Positions 46,072-55,275 of a stretch of 64,000 bases of DNA are shown here, piece by piece; the stretch's first letter is position 1; each line of letters opens with the position of its first letter. Under the pieces are notes generated by a model. That model ran no database searches. It worked only from the letters and a program-made list of their open reading frames with translations, and was not told the DNA's origin. This DNA is from Leucobacter insecticola (GTDB lineage Bacteria > Actinomycetota > Actinomycetes > Actinomycetales > Microbacteriaceae). The DNA lies in assembly GCF_011382965.1 (NCBI RefSeq), contig NZ_CP049934.1:1550001-1614000 (forward strand), written 5' to 3'. The translations under genes were made by a program, and so were the position numbers.

Positions 46072-47029
46072 TGCTCACGTTTGCGCCACTGTGACGGAGT
46101 CTCGCCGAAAATGTGCTGGAACGCACGGGAAAATGCCGAAGCGTTCACGAACCCCCACGAACTTGCTACGTCAGAGACGGAAAGGTGCTGAAATCTCGGG
46201 TCCGCGAGATCCTCACGCACGCGTGTGAGGCGTCGCTCTCGGATCCACGCGTTCATCGTGGTGCCGCGCTGCTGAAAGACGGCCTGCGCATACCGAAGCG
46301 AGACGAAGTTTGCGTCTGCAATCGCCTTTGGAGACAAATAGTGATCTCTGAGATGTTCACAGATATAGCCATTGAGCTGACGAAACACTCGTTCGCTTGA
46401 GGGCTGTTTGCCGGGTTGCAGCGTCTGTAGCTCAGCGATCAGTCGTGTTGCAGCGAGTTCCGTAAAGTTCCGCATCAGCCGAGGGCCGATGGCACTGCGC
46501 AGGGTTGCGGGCTCATTGAGAAACGGGTCGATCAGTGACGTGAGGCAGCTGCCCACCGGATCAGAGGCATCGACGCGGGTTCCGGCGATCGGTTCGAGTG
46601 TGGTTCGTGGCGCATCAAACCGGTATTCAGGGACAAACACCATCAGCGTTTCGACTTCTTTGGGGAACAGCCATTCGTAGGGGTATCTGAGTGTATAAGA
46701 GTCATGTCACCTGGCGTAAGCTGCGTGCGTTGCTCGCCGTAGCGTAAGTGACTATCTCCGCTGATTTGAAAGATGAGAACGAAATGAGAGCCGCCGGTCG
46801 TGCTCGTGTGTGCCTTCGTTCGCCGGGCGATGTGATTGCGCGCGGCGACTCGGATGCGGTGCGCGCTGCTCTGGTCGATCACGGTGCGGGCGAGTTCCCC
46901 CGCGAAGGCTGTGTCTGCCTGCGGCATGCCGACCGCGTGAAATTCGGGTCGTGATCCCCAAATGAGCCGTTTCCAATCGGGCAAGTTCTCGGCGACGCCG
47001 CTCGCCTGCTCAAACAACGTTGTTGGCAT
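46041..47029 (-). pseudogene. AraC family transcriptional regulator, third of subfamily, one frameshift
   Basis: A regulator of about 329 residues. The N-terminal part (LTPGDMTLIHSDTP) is the AraC_binding_2 sensor as in the proteins at 2594 and 23145; the C-terminal part ends AFSRAFQHIFGETPSQW, the AraC helix-turn-helix. The two parts are in different frames; one base added to the G4 at 46680-46683 (C4 in the gene) gives DTPYEWLFPKEVETLMVFVP and joins them. Its 3' end overlaps the amidohydrolase gene. It probably controls the amidohydrolase/permease genes. Confidence 0.8.
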
Positions 47030-47153
47030 CTTGTCACCCTGTGTGTCTGGTGTGGTCGTTAGTGGCGCGAGATATCACTTGGCCGGTGTTCAGCATTGAA
47101 CCCTAAGCCCATGCTATCTCCGGCAGTGTCCGTGCGCTAGGCGCTGCGTCATG

Positions 47154-48738
47154 CTATCCCTGGTAGTAACGGAGGGCGACCGCGAGTTCTGCACGGGCTT
47201 GAAAATCGTCAAGATCCGCACCTGTCAGTGTTGCGATTTGTTCAAGCCGATTGCTCAGGGTGTGGCGGTGTATCCCCAGCTCTCTGGACGCTGGCAGCTG
47301 TCGCCCGTGATATTTGAGCCATACTCGAAGCGTGTCGAGGAGCGAGACCTCGTGGCTAGGGGCGCTCCTCGCAAGCGGCCCCAACAGACGTCTCGCCACG
47401 TGCGCCGCGTTTGAGGTATCAATCAGATCTGTCACTCCATCGCGCCAGATCTCAGGGAACGCGGTTACTCCCATGGTGCCCCGACGCATTCCAAACTCCG
47501 CCGCCTTGCTTGCTTCCTCGAGTGCGAGTTCAAGCCCCTCCCATCTATTGCATAGCGACTGACCGAGAGCGAATGCGAATGGTGAAAGTTCTTCGACGAG
47601 ACGAGTCGCGTGCTCCTCTGCAACGAGGAGCGCCGCATCGCCACGGTACTGTGCAAAGAAGAACGGGATGTCTTCTGCGGCGTGCACTGATTCCAGCGCG
47701 GGCATCAACCCTGAGGAATCGAACTGCTGAGGAATTCCAACCAGCGCGATGAGCGGTGGTGCGGGCAAAGGACCCCAGACGCTTTCAACAATGTGGCGCG
47801 TCACGGAGATGTTCCCAGACAGCAAGAGTTGCAGGAGGGCTTCCCTGAGCGTGGTGTGCAGAGTGGCGAGTGCTTGGTTCTGCTCCAATGAAACACTCAC
47901 CAGCGCCAGCACACTCGAGAGCACGTTTCTCGAGAGGTCATCAAATCCTCGGCTGAGAGTCAAAACGAGTACGCCACTCGGGTCTCCAGGCTCCCCAAAA
48001 GCTGAAGCACTGCTTCCACTTCTGGGGTCACCTGAGCTGAACGAAAACGTTGGACGCTTTCGAGTGTGCTTTGCACGATGGGGGCAAGCTCCGCCTCACT
48101 CACCCTCGGGCCGTCGGGAGCCTCCACCACTGTTACTGGGCGTCCCAGGGGATCGTAAAGGGCAACGCCGCAGCCGAGTTGGCGCGCCGTTTCGCGCAGA
48201 GTCGCATTGAGGCCGTCACGACGAGTCGCAGCGTTTGCGATTGCCTTCTGGGCGCGGAGCGATCTGGTGTACCGCTCTGTTTGGTCCCGCTGAAGGACAC
48301 GTGCTGCTTCCTGTAGGAGATCCATAAATGAAATCTCGTACGGCACGTCGAACAGGATAAGGCCGTGTCGAATGCACGCGAGCGCGAGTTCGTGGGGACT
48401 CCTTTATGCAGGACATCGCTTCCGAACCCGATCCCAATGACGCCGTGGGCCGCCACGAGCGCCGCGTAGTCATCGTAGAGTCGCTCGAGCCGTTCGGACG
48501 GTACTCTGACCTCTGCCACTGCGGGATCCGCCGCATGAACAACTGGGAATTGCCATCCGAGCGTCAGGATCACCTCTGCCGGCCCCAGAAAAGGAGTCGG
48601 ATCAATCATGTCTGTGGCGTGGAGCCACTCAAATTCTTGGTCGAAGGCGTGCTTGTCTGAGGTCTCTTCGTCTTCGCCGACAATGAACCTGAGGTGAAGG
48701 GAAGGGTTCTGTAGCAGTTTGCGAAGTGTGAGGGACAC
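47154..48738 (-). pseudogene. PucR family transcriptional regulator, two frameshifts
   Basis: A regulator of about 528 residues. The N-terminal PucR_1 region (MSLTLRKLLQNPSLHLRFIVGEDEE) is typical of purine-catabolism-type regulators, and the C-terminal helix-turn-helix reads LKYHGRQLPASRELGIHRHTLSNRLEQIA. Two one-base losses break it: in the G4 at 48394-48397 (restoring VPHELALACIRHG) and in the C4 at 47993-47996 (restoring LLGEPGDPSGVLVLTLSRG). It lies four bases after the 155-residue unknown gene on the same strand, so the two form an operon. It may sense a nucleobase-like or amine metabolite. Confidence 0.8.
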
Positions 48739-48742
48739 GTCC

Positions 48743-49210
48743 CTATGCTATGTGTACAGGCGTCCCCGAGGTGACTCCGGTGCGGCGCTGGAATGCTTCC
48801 GAGGTGAGTGGAGACGCAACATCGTTTCCGAAACCGAGTGCCACGACAACGGCTTGTTCGCTGCCACCGAGACTCAGGATCACGCCGCTCACGGCCTCAG
48901 CAAGCGGGCCCTCAAGACCTGCCACAACTCGGGCAGTGGCAGAGCTCACCGCGCGAGCGAGAGCCGCGGGGTCCCGCGCGGCCTCATCGACTTCTGAGCG
49001 AGCATATGTCACGCTGTCACCCGATACGGCCTCGGCGATGACCTGGGTGTCGCTGCAGCGCACATGCACCTCGAGCACGCTGCTCTTGGAAGCAGGAGTC
49101 ACGGTAAACGGCAACGGCACGCCGGTGAGGGCAGGGTCCTGGCCCGCCTCGCCGTGACTTCCGTGGTCGTGATCGGGTGTCGCTCCGCCGAACGAGAACT
49201 TTAAATCCAT
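48743..49210 (-). CDS. Unknown 155-residue protein upstream of PucR gene
   Basis: I do not recognise this protein. It starts MDLKFSFGGATPDHDHGSH, with a His/Asp-rich N-terminus that could bind metal, and is then Ala/Val-rich with alternating strand and helix. It has no membrane segment. The end ...FQRRTGVTSGTPVHIA looks abrupt, so a lost C-terminal extension is possible. It sits four bases upstream of the PucR gene and probably shares its promoter. The DNA 100-240 bp upstream can form alternative hairpins (49307-49451). Confidence 0.5.
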   Translation of the reverse strand: MDLKFSFGGATPDHDHGSHGEAGQDPALTGVPLPFTVTPASKSSVLEVHVRCSDTQVIAEAVSGDSVTYARSEVDEAARDPAALARAVSSATARVVAGLEGPLAEAVSGVILSLGGSEQAVVVALGFGNDVASPLTSEAFQRRTGVTSGTPVHIA

Positions 49211-49306
49211 GTGTACGACACTAGCCGCAATGCCGTTCGGTTGCTCGGAGCTGACGGGAGCCGAGACGCTCCTTCGGCACCGCCCGTTCTTGCCTACCCG
49301 TCAAAG

Positions 49307-49451
49307 GACCGCCCTTTGGCCGCGGGACCCCTTACTTCCGTGGCGAAGCGGGTGATTATGGGGTCCAGCGGTGAATGGGCGGTCAACTCACGCCTTGCTT
49401 CAGAGACCTCTCCAACGTCTCCGAGCATGTGAGACCCGACCAAAGGGCGGT
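49307..49451 (-). promoter_or_regulatory. Candidate structured leader with alternative pairings
   Basis: Three segments compete. Segment A (49307-49322) pairs with B (49377-49384) as the base of a long hairpin that also includes CCGC/GCGG, GGACCCC/GGGGTCC and CTTC/GAAG. A can instead pair with C (49437-49451) over 15 bp. In minus-strand RNA the one mismatch in A-C is a G-U pair, which favours that strand. The gene at 49210 lies downstream on it. Such mutually exclusive pairing is typical of attenuators and riboswitches. A decayed mini-transposon is the alternative. Confidence 0.4.
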
Positions 49452-49696
49452 ATCCCAGGTGTTGTTGCGAGTCGTAAGCAGGTTGAGGTGACGGTCTCAT
49501 GCGTGGTGATGCCTTCAGGGGACGTCGAGCCCCTGGACGGTCGTCGTTCTCGTGTTTGACACACTTGTGGGTGGTCATCGTGGGCCTTACCGACATGGCG
49601 GCCGACGAGGGGCGTGCAAGGGCGCAGCGTATGACCGCGGAAGACAATCACCAGGCCTAGGCACTTGGGTCCACAATGTTACAGAAGCTGACAAAG

Positions 49697-49744
49697 CACC
49701 AGGCCGCTGCCCGGCTCTGAAGAGCAGCGAGCAGCGGCCTGGTG
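49697..49744. terminator. Strong hairpin terminator downstream of ald
   Basis: A perfect 14-bp stem CACCAGGCCGCTGC with GCAGCGGCCTGGTG, 19 bp after the ald stop codon on the minus strand. There is no long T-run but the stem is very stable. Confidence 0.75.
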
Positions 49745-49762
49745 TGAACCGCGGGGTGGAGC

Positions 49763-50890
49763 TTACGCCTGTGCGGCCAGAACCTCTTCGACGGTGGTCG
49801 AGGGGAGATCGGTGAATGCGTGTGCGACACCGGCGTTCGTGATGACGCCGTTGTGTGCATTCAGGCCCTTTGCGAGCGAGGGATCAGCCTTCAGCGCCTC
49901 AACCCAGCCCTTGTCGGCAAGTGCGACGACGTAGGGGAGTGTTGCGTTGGTGAGCGCCGCGGTGGAGGTCTCGGGGACCGCGCCGGGCATGTTGGCCACG
50001 CAGTAGTAGATCGAGTTGTGTACCTCGAAGGTGGGATCGTCGTGCGTGGTCGGGCGCGAGTTCTCGAAGCAGCCGCCCTGGTCGATTGCGATGTCGACGA
50101 GCACGGAGCCCGGCTTCATCTGCGCAACCATTTCGTCGGTGACGAGCTTCGGAGCCTTCTCGCCGGGGATGAGCACGGAGCCGATCACCAGATCGGCTTC
50201 CTTCAGTGCCTCGGTGATGTTGTGTGCGTTCGAGGTGCGGGTCTGGATGCGCCCGTTGAACTCGTCCTCCAGCTGCTTCAGGCGCGGGATGAAGATATCG
50301 ATGACGGTCACCTCAGCGCCCATGCCGTAGGCGATACGAGCGGCCTGCTCGCCGGCAGCACCGCCACCAATCACAACCACCTTGCCGCGACGCGTTGCGG
50401 TGACACCACCGAGCAGAATGCCGCGGCCACCGTTGGCCTTCATGAGGCTGTAGGCGCCCACCTGCACGGAGAGACGGCCAGCAACCTCGGACATGGGGGC
50501 AAGCAGCGGCAGGCCGCGGCTGGGAAGCTGCACGGTCTCGTAGGCGATGGCGGTTGTGCCAGACTCGAGCACCTTCTCGGTAAGGGTCTTCTCGGCGGCG
50601 AGGTGCAAGTAGGTGAAGAGCACCTGATCCTTGCGGAGCTTGCTGTACTCGGCAGCGATGGGCTCCTTGACCTTCAGGATCATGTCAGAATCTGCCCAGA
50701 CCTGGTCCGCGCCTTCGACGATCTTCGCGCCCGCCGCGATGTACTCAGCGTCGGTGATGGCGGATCCGAGTCCGGCACCGGCCTGGACAAGGACCTCGTG
50801 ACCGCGACGAGCAAGCTCGTAGACGCCGGCCTGCGTGATCGCCACGCGGTTCTCGTTGTTTTTGATTTCGGTGGGAATGCCGACGCGCAT
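49763..50890 (-). CDS. ald: Alanine dehydrogenase
   Basis: A 375-residue NAD-dependent enzyme that interconverts L-alanine and pyruvate plus ammonia. The sequence begins [18 protein letters not shown], the family hallmark, and has the Rossmann motif [10 protein letters not shown] at about 174-183. The [16 protein letters not shown] region and C-terminal length match known Ald. It is divergent from an Lrp/AsnC-type gene 189 bp away, the classic ald-aldR arrangement, and is followed by a strong terminator. The role is alanine use as nitrogen or carbon source. Confidence 0.95.
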   Translation of the reverse strand: MRVGIPTEIKNNENRVAITQAGVYELARRGHEVLVQAGAGLGSAITDAEYIAAGAKIVEGADQVWADSDMILKVKEPIAAEYSKLRKDQVLFTYLHLAAEKTLTEKVLESGTTAIAYETVQLPSRGLPLLAPMSEVAGRLSVQVGAYSLMKANGGRGILLGGVTATRRGKVVVIGGGAAGEQAARIAYGMGAEVTVIDIFIPRLKQLEDEFNGRIQTRTSNAHNITEALKEADLVIGSVLIPGEKAPKLVTDEMVAQMKPGSVLVDIAIDQGGCFENSRPTTHDDPTFEVHNSIYYCVANMPGAVPETSTAALTNATLPYVVALADKGWVEALKADPSLAKGLNAHNGVITNAGVAHAFTDLPSTTVEEVLAAQA

Positions 50891-50990
50891 GATGTGCTCC
50901 TGATGAAGTCGCGGAATGGGATCTGTGCCGTTTCCCGCGGCGCTGCGGGCATGCGCCGTGCGCTGCCGCGAGGATAACGTACTGATTATG

Positions 50991-51013
50991 CAGTATATTC
51001 GAGTTCTATACTG
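50991..51013. promoter_or_regulatory. Candidate AldR operator
   Basis: An inverted repeat CAGTATA-N9-TATACTG in the A/T-rich middle of the ald-lrp divergent region, 67 bp before the regulator start and 100 bp before ald. Lrp-type regulators bind such A/T-rich palindromes. The binding is inferred from position. Confidence 0.5.
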
Positions 51014-51079
51014 AAACGCTGAATTCTCTTCGGAATCAGTCGTTTTGGGTGTTACGTTTCAAGTGTAAGGGGGTTTTTG

Positions 51080-51571
51080 GTGTCCGAAGCTTCGAAGAAT
51101 CTGCGCCCGGAGGCTGAGCTGGACGAGATCGACCGGAAGATCGTGGAAGAGTTGCAGGCGAACGGCCGGATCACCAATGCCGAGCTAGCCGAGCGAGTGG
51201 GGGTTGCTGCTTCCACCTGCATTGCCCGGGTTCGGAGTCTTGTCTCCAAGCGCATCATCACCGGCTTTACCGCCACCGTTGATCCGCGGGCGATGGGACT
51301 TGAGCTGCAAGTACTCGTGAGTGTCACTGTGCGATCGGGCGCGCGTCAGCGTATTGCTGAGATGAGCGACGAGTTGCGGGCATTGCCTGAGGTGATGCAG
51401 CTGTTCTTTCTGGGTGGTGTCGAAGATTTCATTATCCATCTCGCCGCAAGAGACTCGGATCACGTCCGTGACTTTGTGATGGAGCATCTATCAGCGCATC
51501 CTGCGGTGTCATCCACCCGCACCAGTATTGTCTTTAGTCATCACCTGAACCCGGTGCGGTCGGAGGCCTGA
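51080..51571 (+). CDS. aldR: Lrp/AsnC family transcriptional regulator (AldR-type)
   Basis: A 163-residue regulator with an N-terminal helix-turn-helix (EIDRKIVEELQANGRITNAE) and a C-terminal RAM/AsnC sensor domain (GLELQVLVSVTVRSG...PEVMQLFFLGGVEDFIIHL). It faces ald, as AldR does in mycobacteria, where it responds to alanine and activates or represses ald. I chose GTG 51080 with AAGGGGG upstream; a TTG three bases earlier is possible. It overlaps the end of the convergent PucR gene at 51541 by 31 bp. Confidence 0.85.
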   Translation: MSEASKNLRPEAELDEIDRKIVEELQANGRITNAELAERVGVAASTCIARVRSLVSKRIITGFTATVDPRAMGLELQVLVSVTVRSGARQRIAEMSDELRALPEVMQLFFLGGVEDFIIHLAARDSDHVRDFVMEHLSAHPAVSSTRTSIVFSHHLNPVRSEA

Positions 51572-53106
51572 ACCCCTGAAGCTGCATCCCTGGCTGCCAT
51601 GATCGCCCGACAGGCAAGGTGCAGAGCGAGGCGGGAGTCAGAAGACGAGAGGTCGATCCCGATGAGCTCCTGGGCTCGCTGCACGCGGGTCGAGACGGTG
51701 TTCCGATGAAGCCTGAGCGCGTCCGCCGTGGCCTGAATCGAGGACTCGTGGTCTAGGAAAACTGAGAGTGTTTTCAGCAGTTCTGGTGCCGTACTCAGCA
51801 GGGGGGCGAGCATTGACTCGGCGGCAGGCAGGAAGGTGTCGTTTCCGGTCCACGCAAGGAGTAGCTGTTCAAGTCCGAGTGTGTCGACGCGCACGAGGTA
51901 ACCGGAGCTCGAACGAGAAACCGCGATTTTTGCGGCGTCGGAGGCCTCGCTGAGTGTGCGAGTGAGACCAGATTCGCTGCTCTGGAGTGAGCCTATGCCG
52001 AGTGCAACATCACGGGTCAGGCGGAGACGTTGAAGCACGCCATGCAGTGCATTGGCACAATCTTCCACCTGACTCGCCCTGGGCGGTTCAGCGAAACTCA
52101 GCCACCCCAACACGCTTTGGCTGCTGGGTACCGCGTGCGATTCGACTGAGATCCCGGTGAGTTCGTGGGCGACAGCGTGGTGAAGGCCGACTGGGTCAAC
52201 TCGAAATCTCGGGGTGAACTGGAACCCAAGGTGGTAACCGGCCGTGCGCCAGCCGCGCTCACCCATGCGCCGCTGTACCTCTTGATCGCGGGCACCCCTC
52301 AGATCGATAAAGTCGCGGAGTAAATCCGCGGACGCCGAAGCGTCGTTGACGGAGGCAAGATCATCGATGAGGATGCGTGCTGCAACGGCGGGCATCATGA
52401 TTTCTGCGGCGGTTGACAGAGCCCGTAATTGGACGTCGCCAATCCCGGACCCAAAGACAACCAGCCTTAGCCCTCGTCGGGTTGAGCTATCCACACGTAC
52501 CGAGGCCGCTGCCTCGTTTCCAACGCGGGCGGAGCTGATCCAAGGAGCAAAATCGATACCTTCATGTAACGCCCGGGCAAGCTCTCCCCCCGCCTGCTGA
52601 ACAACGCCATTTGCGTCGATGAGCGCAATATTGTGGCCGATGGCCGCGCGCAGGTGCGCGAGCAAACCGGCGAGGTCTTTAGCGGGGTACTCGAATGCTT
52701 GCGCGACCTTTCGTACGTAGTCGAGGGTAAGCGCGTCCCGCGCCTGCTGCAATTGCCAACACGCTCGAACCAGCTCCACCGGGCGTGTGGTGGAGAGCAA
52801 GGTTACGCCCAACCTGGCCGCGAGCTTGCAGGTACCCGCCCCGGCAGTTTCTGCAGCGGGTGCCGCGAGCGCTGAGAACCCCCGGTCGCTGACGCGACGC
52901 AGAAGAGAGTCCTGCTGCCAAATTGTGCTGGGGAAAGGTGCAGTGTGGACAAGGAGGCCATGACCGGCTTGCTCACCACCGTCGACGGTGACTTCGTTCC
53001 ATTCGCCCTCTGCTGGCCCCGCCACGTGTTTGAGTTCGCCGTTGTCAGGGTGGGAGAGTAACGACGCGAGATCGGTGGAATTTCGAGCAACGGACGGAGG
53101 AATCAC
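51541..53106 (-). CDS. PucR family transcriptional regulator of the DUF917 operon
   Basis: A 521-residue regulator. The N-terminal part resembles the PucR sensor region, a GGDEF-like middle is possible, and the C-terminal helix-turn-helix is FLDHESSIQATADALRLHRNTVSTRVQRAQEL. The start is the GTG at 53106, which overlaps the DUF917-A stop in a GTGA; the open frame reaches 53184 only inside that gene. So it is the last gene of the six-gene NCS1-hydantoinase-DUF917 operon and probably regulates it, in response to a heterocycle or its product. Confidence 0.85.
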   Translation of the reverse strand: MIPPSVARNSTDLASLLSHPDNGELKHVAGPAEGEWNEVTVDGGEQAGHGLLVHTAPFPSTIWQQDSLLRRVSDRGFSALAAPAAETAGAGTCKLAARLGVTLLSTTRPVELVRACWQLQQARDALTLDYVRKVAQAFEYPAKDLAGLLAHLRAAIGHNIALIDANGVVQQAGGELARALHEGIDFAPWISSARVGNEAAASVRVDSSTRRGLRLVVFGSGIGDVQLRALSTAAEIMMPAVAARILIDDLASVNDASASADLLRDFIDLRGARDQEVQRRMGERGWRTAGYHLGFQFTPRFRVDPVGLHHAVAHELTGISVESHAVPSSQSVLGWLSFAEPPRASQVEDCANALHGVLQRLRLTRDVALGIGSLQSSESGLTRTLSEASDAAKIAVSRSSSGYLVRVDTLGLEQLLLAWTGNDTFLPAAESMLAPLLSTAPELLKTLSVFLDHESSIQATADALRLHRNTVSTRVQRAQELIGIDLSSSDSRLALHLACRAIMAARDAASGVQASDRTGFR

Positions 53107-54140
53107 TGTTCCGGGTCCAATCCTGAGAGACCATAAGTGGAAGGCAACAGCTTGCCCGCGCGTCCGGGTTGTGAACGCCACCACCGATCGGCAGGCAGTG
53201 TCAAAATGGCGACGTGGCGATTCTCTCGCAGCTCGGAAGCCTCGATGATCTCCCGCGAGCGCACGTCAATTGCGACGATGTAATCGGGCGCCGTTGACAC
53301 AAGGACACCATCCGTCAGCACGGCAAGGTACTCGGAACGTGCGACAACGCGCAACACCGTTCGGTCCATGCAGCCGATCTCTGCCGAGTACACATGCGGG
53401 TCCCGGTTGTCTTTGGTGAGGTCGAGGATCCGTCCCTGCCCAACGATGATCGCACCAATCAGTGCAGCGAGCGCCTCAATGGGCTCATCGATGGTCTCTG
53501 CGAGTGCCGCACCGATGTGGCGCGACCGCTCAAGGTGGCCGTGCAAGGAATGCCTAATGAGGTCTCCGGCGGTGAATCCTGCGAATACCACCGGCCCGGC
53601 ACCACCAGCCTGAATCATCGCGGTACGCATCAGGCGGTCGACATCTTCGGCTCGCTCCGATTGAGTAAGTGACACACCGCCCGCGCCGGTACTGCAGACG
53701 GCAAACACTCCGGGAACGTGATCAATGTACAAGCTCGTGCGGTCGACCGTCGGCACGGCGCGGCCGCTGCAGTCAGCATCGATAATCTTCCGGTCCGGAG
53801 CGAACAGAAAAGGGGTGAGCGCATTTAGGCCGCCGGCCTCAAATGAGCACGCGGCTTCGAGGTGATGTCCAAGCCACTGCTCCGCGACCGAGATCAGCGG
53901 CTCGAAAGCGTTGAGCCCAGGTAGCCTCTCCTGAAGTAGCAGCGTTGATCCAGCGAACGCCGGAGCAAAACAAGGGGTTTTGGGGTCGAGCTCATGTGGT
54001 AGCCACGCTTGCAACGAGTCCGCAAAGGAATCTCGCACCATGAGTTCGGTGAGCCAAGGGGAACCGCCTCCGCCTGAACCGCAGAAGGAAGCTCCCGATG
54101 CGAGCAGCGGAAGGTCTCCCGCGGAAAGGAGCAGAGGCAT
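53103..54140 (-). CDS. DUF917 / S-methyl-thiohydantoin desulfurase family protein A (divergent)
   Basis: A 345-residue DUF917 protein, the most divergent of three in a row. The N-terminal family motif is CGSGGGGSP instead of LGTGGGGDP, and EAGGLNALTPF replaces the ECGGINSMIP form. Several Asp and Cys residues shared by B and C are changed, so it may bind without catalysing or act on another substrate. DUF917 proteins are now linked to removal of sulfur from thiohydantoins. Gap to B is 19 bp; overlap with pucR is 4 bp. Probable partner: B and C in a complex or pathway. Confidence 0.8.
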   Translation of the reverse strand: MPLLLSAGDLPLLASGASFCGSGGGGSPWLTELMVRDSFADSLQAWLPHELDPKTPCFAPAFAGSTLLLQERLPGLNAFEPLISVAEQWLGHHLEAACSFEAGGLNALTPFLFAPDRKIIDADCSGRAVPTVDRTSLYIDHVPGVFAVCSTGAGGVSLTQSERAEDVDRLMRTAMIQAGGAGPVVFAGFTAGDLIRHSLHGHLERSRHIGAALAETIDEPIEALAALIGAIIVGQGRILDLTKDNRDPHVYSAEIGCMDRTVLRVVARSEYLAVLTDGVLVSTAPDYIVAIDVRSREIIEASELRENRHVAILTLPADRWWRSQPGRAGKLLPSTYGLSGLDPEQ

Positions 54141-54159
54141 GTCTATAAGCGTAGGCGAC

Positions 54160-55275
54160 TTATGCTCTGGAAATCACGATTCCACCGAGATGCTCGACCG
54201 GCACGAAAGCCCGATCCAACCCAAAAGCGCTCGGCCCAAACGTTTCGAGAGCGCCGGGGGAACGCATGAGTTCTGGGGTTGAGATGCCGAGCACCCGCAC
54301 TCGTTGACCATAGCGCAGGCCCTCCGTGGTGATCGGCTCAGCTGTCTCATGGTCGACGACACAGATGAGATCGGGCACGATCGCGAGCAATTCGTTTCCG
54401 CGGCAAGCGGTGAGGTTCTCGTTTTGGAATGCGATTTCAAGCGGTGGACCAGCCCCATCGAGGCTCTCAATCAGTGCACGGCCCCGGGCGAAGCCCTGTG
54501 TTGTACGACGCTCAACGTCAATAACTTTGCCAAGGTGCAATTCGCGCACTTCGGAATACAGCGTCTTCGCAAGCGTTTCAGCGATTGCTGCGAACGGTGA
54601 GCGGTGCTGCTCGCGGGCTTCTCGGATCGCGCCGCCGATGTTGCGGGCCATCGAGAGGGTGCGCGGCACCGCAGTGCGACGGACATCGGCGCCGGTCATT
54701 GCGTACTCGGCGATGTGGGCTACTCCGCCGAGGCGAATTGTTATGGCGCGCGCAAACGACTCCATCTGCCGATTGTCAGCTCCGGTATCGATGATGACGT
54801 GTTCGCCCCGTTCTCCAGCGAGGGCCAGCGGAGAGCCGTTCACACCATACACGGCAAACGTCTCCATCGAGAGCTCGGGGAACGCTCGTCCCATGCCGTC
54901 GGCATCAATCACGGGAAGACCAGATTCAGCGGCGACGATGAGCGGGATCATTGAGTTGATCCCTCCACATTCGATGGGCATTGTGGCTTCTGCGGTACGC
55001 CCGAGGTGCGCCTCAAGCGTCCGTAGTGCCGCCAGGGGCTCCGTGCCCGCCGGGATCTTCTCGATCATCACGGTCGGTGCGCCCATTTGCGCTGTCGGAA
55101 TTACAAAGAGATCGTCTGCGATTTCGTCAGGGTCAAGGACCGTGATGCTGCGGTCGCCGAGTACTTGCGTGACGAGCATCTGGCCGATGTAAGGGTCACC
55201 GCCGCCTCCTGTGCCCAGCAGCGTCGCGCCGCGCGCGAGGTCAGGCAGGTCCGCGGCGGTGAGTGTCCAGCTCAA
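54160..55275 (-). CDS. DUF917 / S-methyl-thiohydantoin desulfurase family protein B
   Basis: A 371-residue full-length DUF917 protein with LGTGGGGDPYIG near the N-terminus, PTVMIEKIPAG, ECGGINSMIP, DADGMGRAFPELSM, and FARGRALIESLDG then GLRYGQRVRVLG at the C-terminus. The family includes enzymes that desulfurise thiohydantoins (ergothioneine breakdown) and is often encoded next to hydantoinase-A-like genes, as here. Its start overlaps the C paralogue stop by 4 bp. The exact substrate is unknown. Confidence 0.85.
   Translation of the reverse strand: MSWTLTAADLPDLARGATLLGTGGGGDPYIGQMLVTQVLGDRSITVLDPDEIADDLFVIPTAQMGAPTVMIEKIPAGTEPLAALRTLEAHLGRTAEATMPIECGGINSMIPLIVAAESGLPVIDADGMGRAFPELSMETFAVYGVNGSPLALAGERGEHVIIDTGADNRQMESFARAITIRLGGVAHIAEYAMTGADVRRTAVPRTLSMARNIGGAIREAREQHRSPFAAIAETLAKTLYSEVRELHLGKVIDVERRTTQGFARGRALIESLDGAGPPLEIAFQNENLTACRGNELLAIVPDLICVVDHETAEPITTEGLRYGQRVRVLGISTPELMRSPGALETFGPSAFGLDRAFVPVEHLGGIVISRA

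Larger units (their letters stand above)
49211..49762. other. 552-bp intergenic region between unknown gene and ald
   Basis: The longest gap in the window. It holds the ald terminator at 49697-49744 and an elaborate set of inverted repeats at 49307-49451. The open frames in it (both strands, up to 117 codons) show no recognisable protein. The rest, 49452-49696, has no structure I can support. Confidence 0.55.

Noticed and set aside
49211..49762. Transposase remnant in the long intergenic region
   Set aside because: None of the frames shows transposase motifs; the inverted repeats are better explained as RNA structure, though a decayed mini-element is not excluded.
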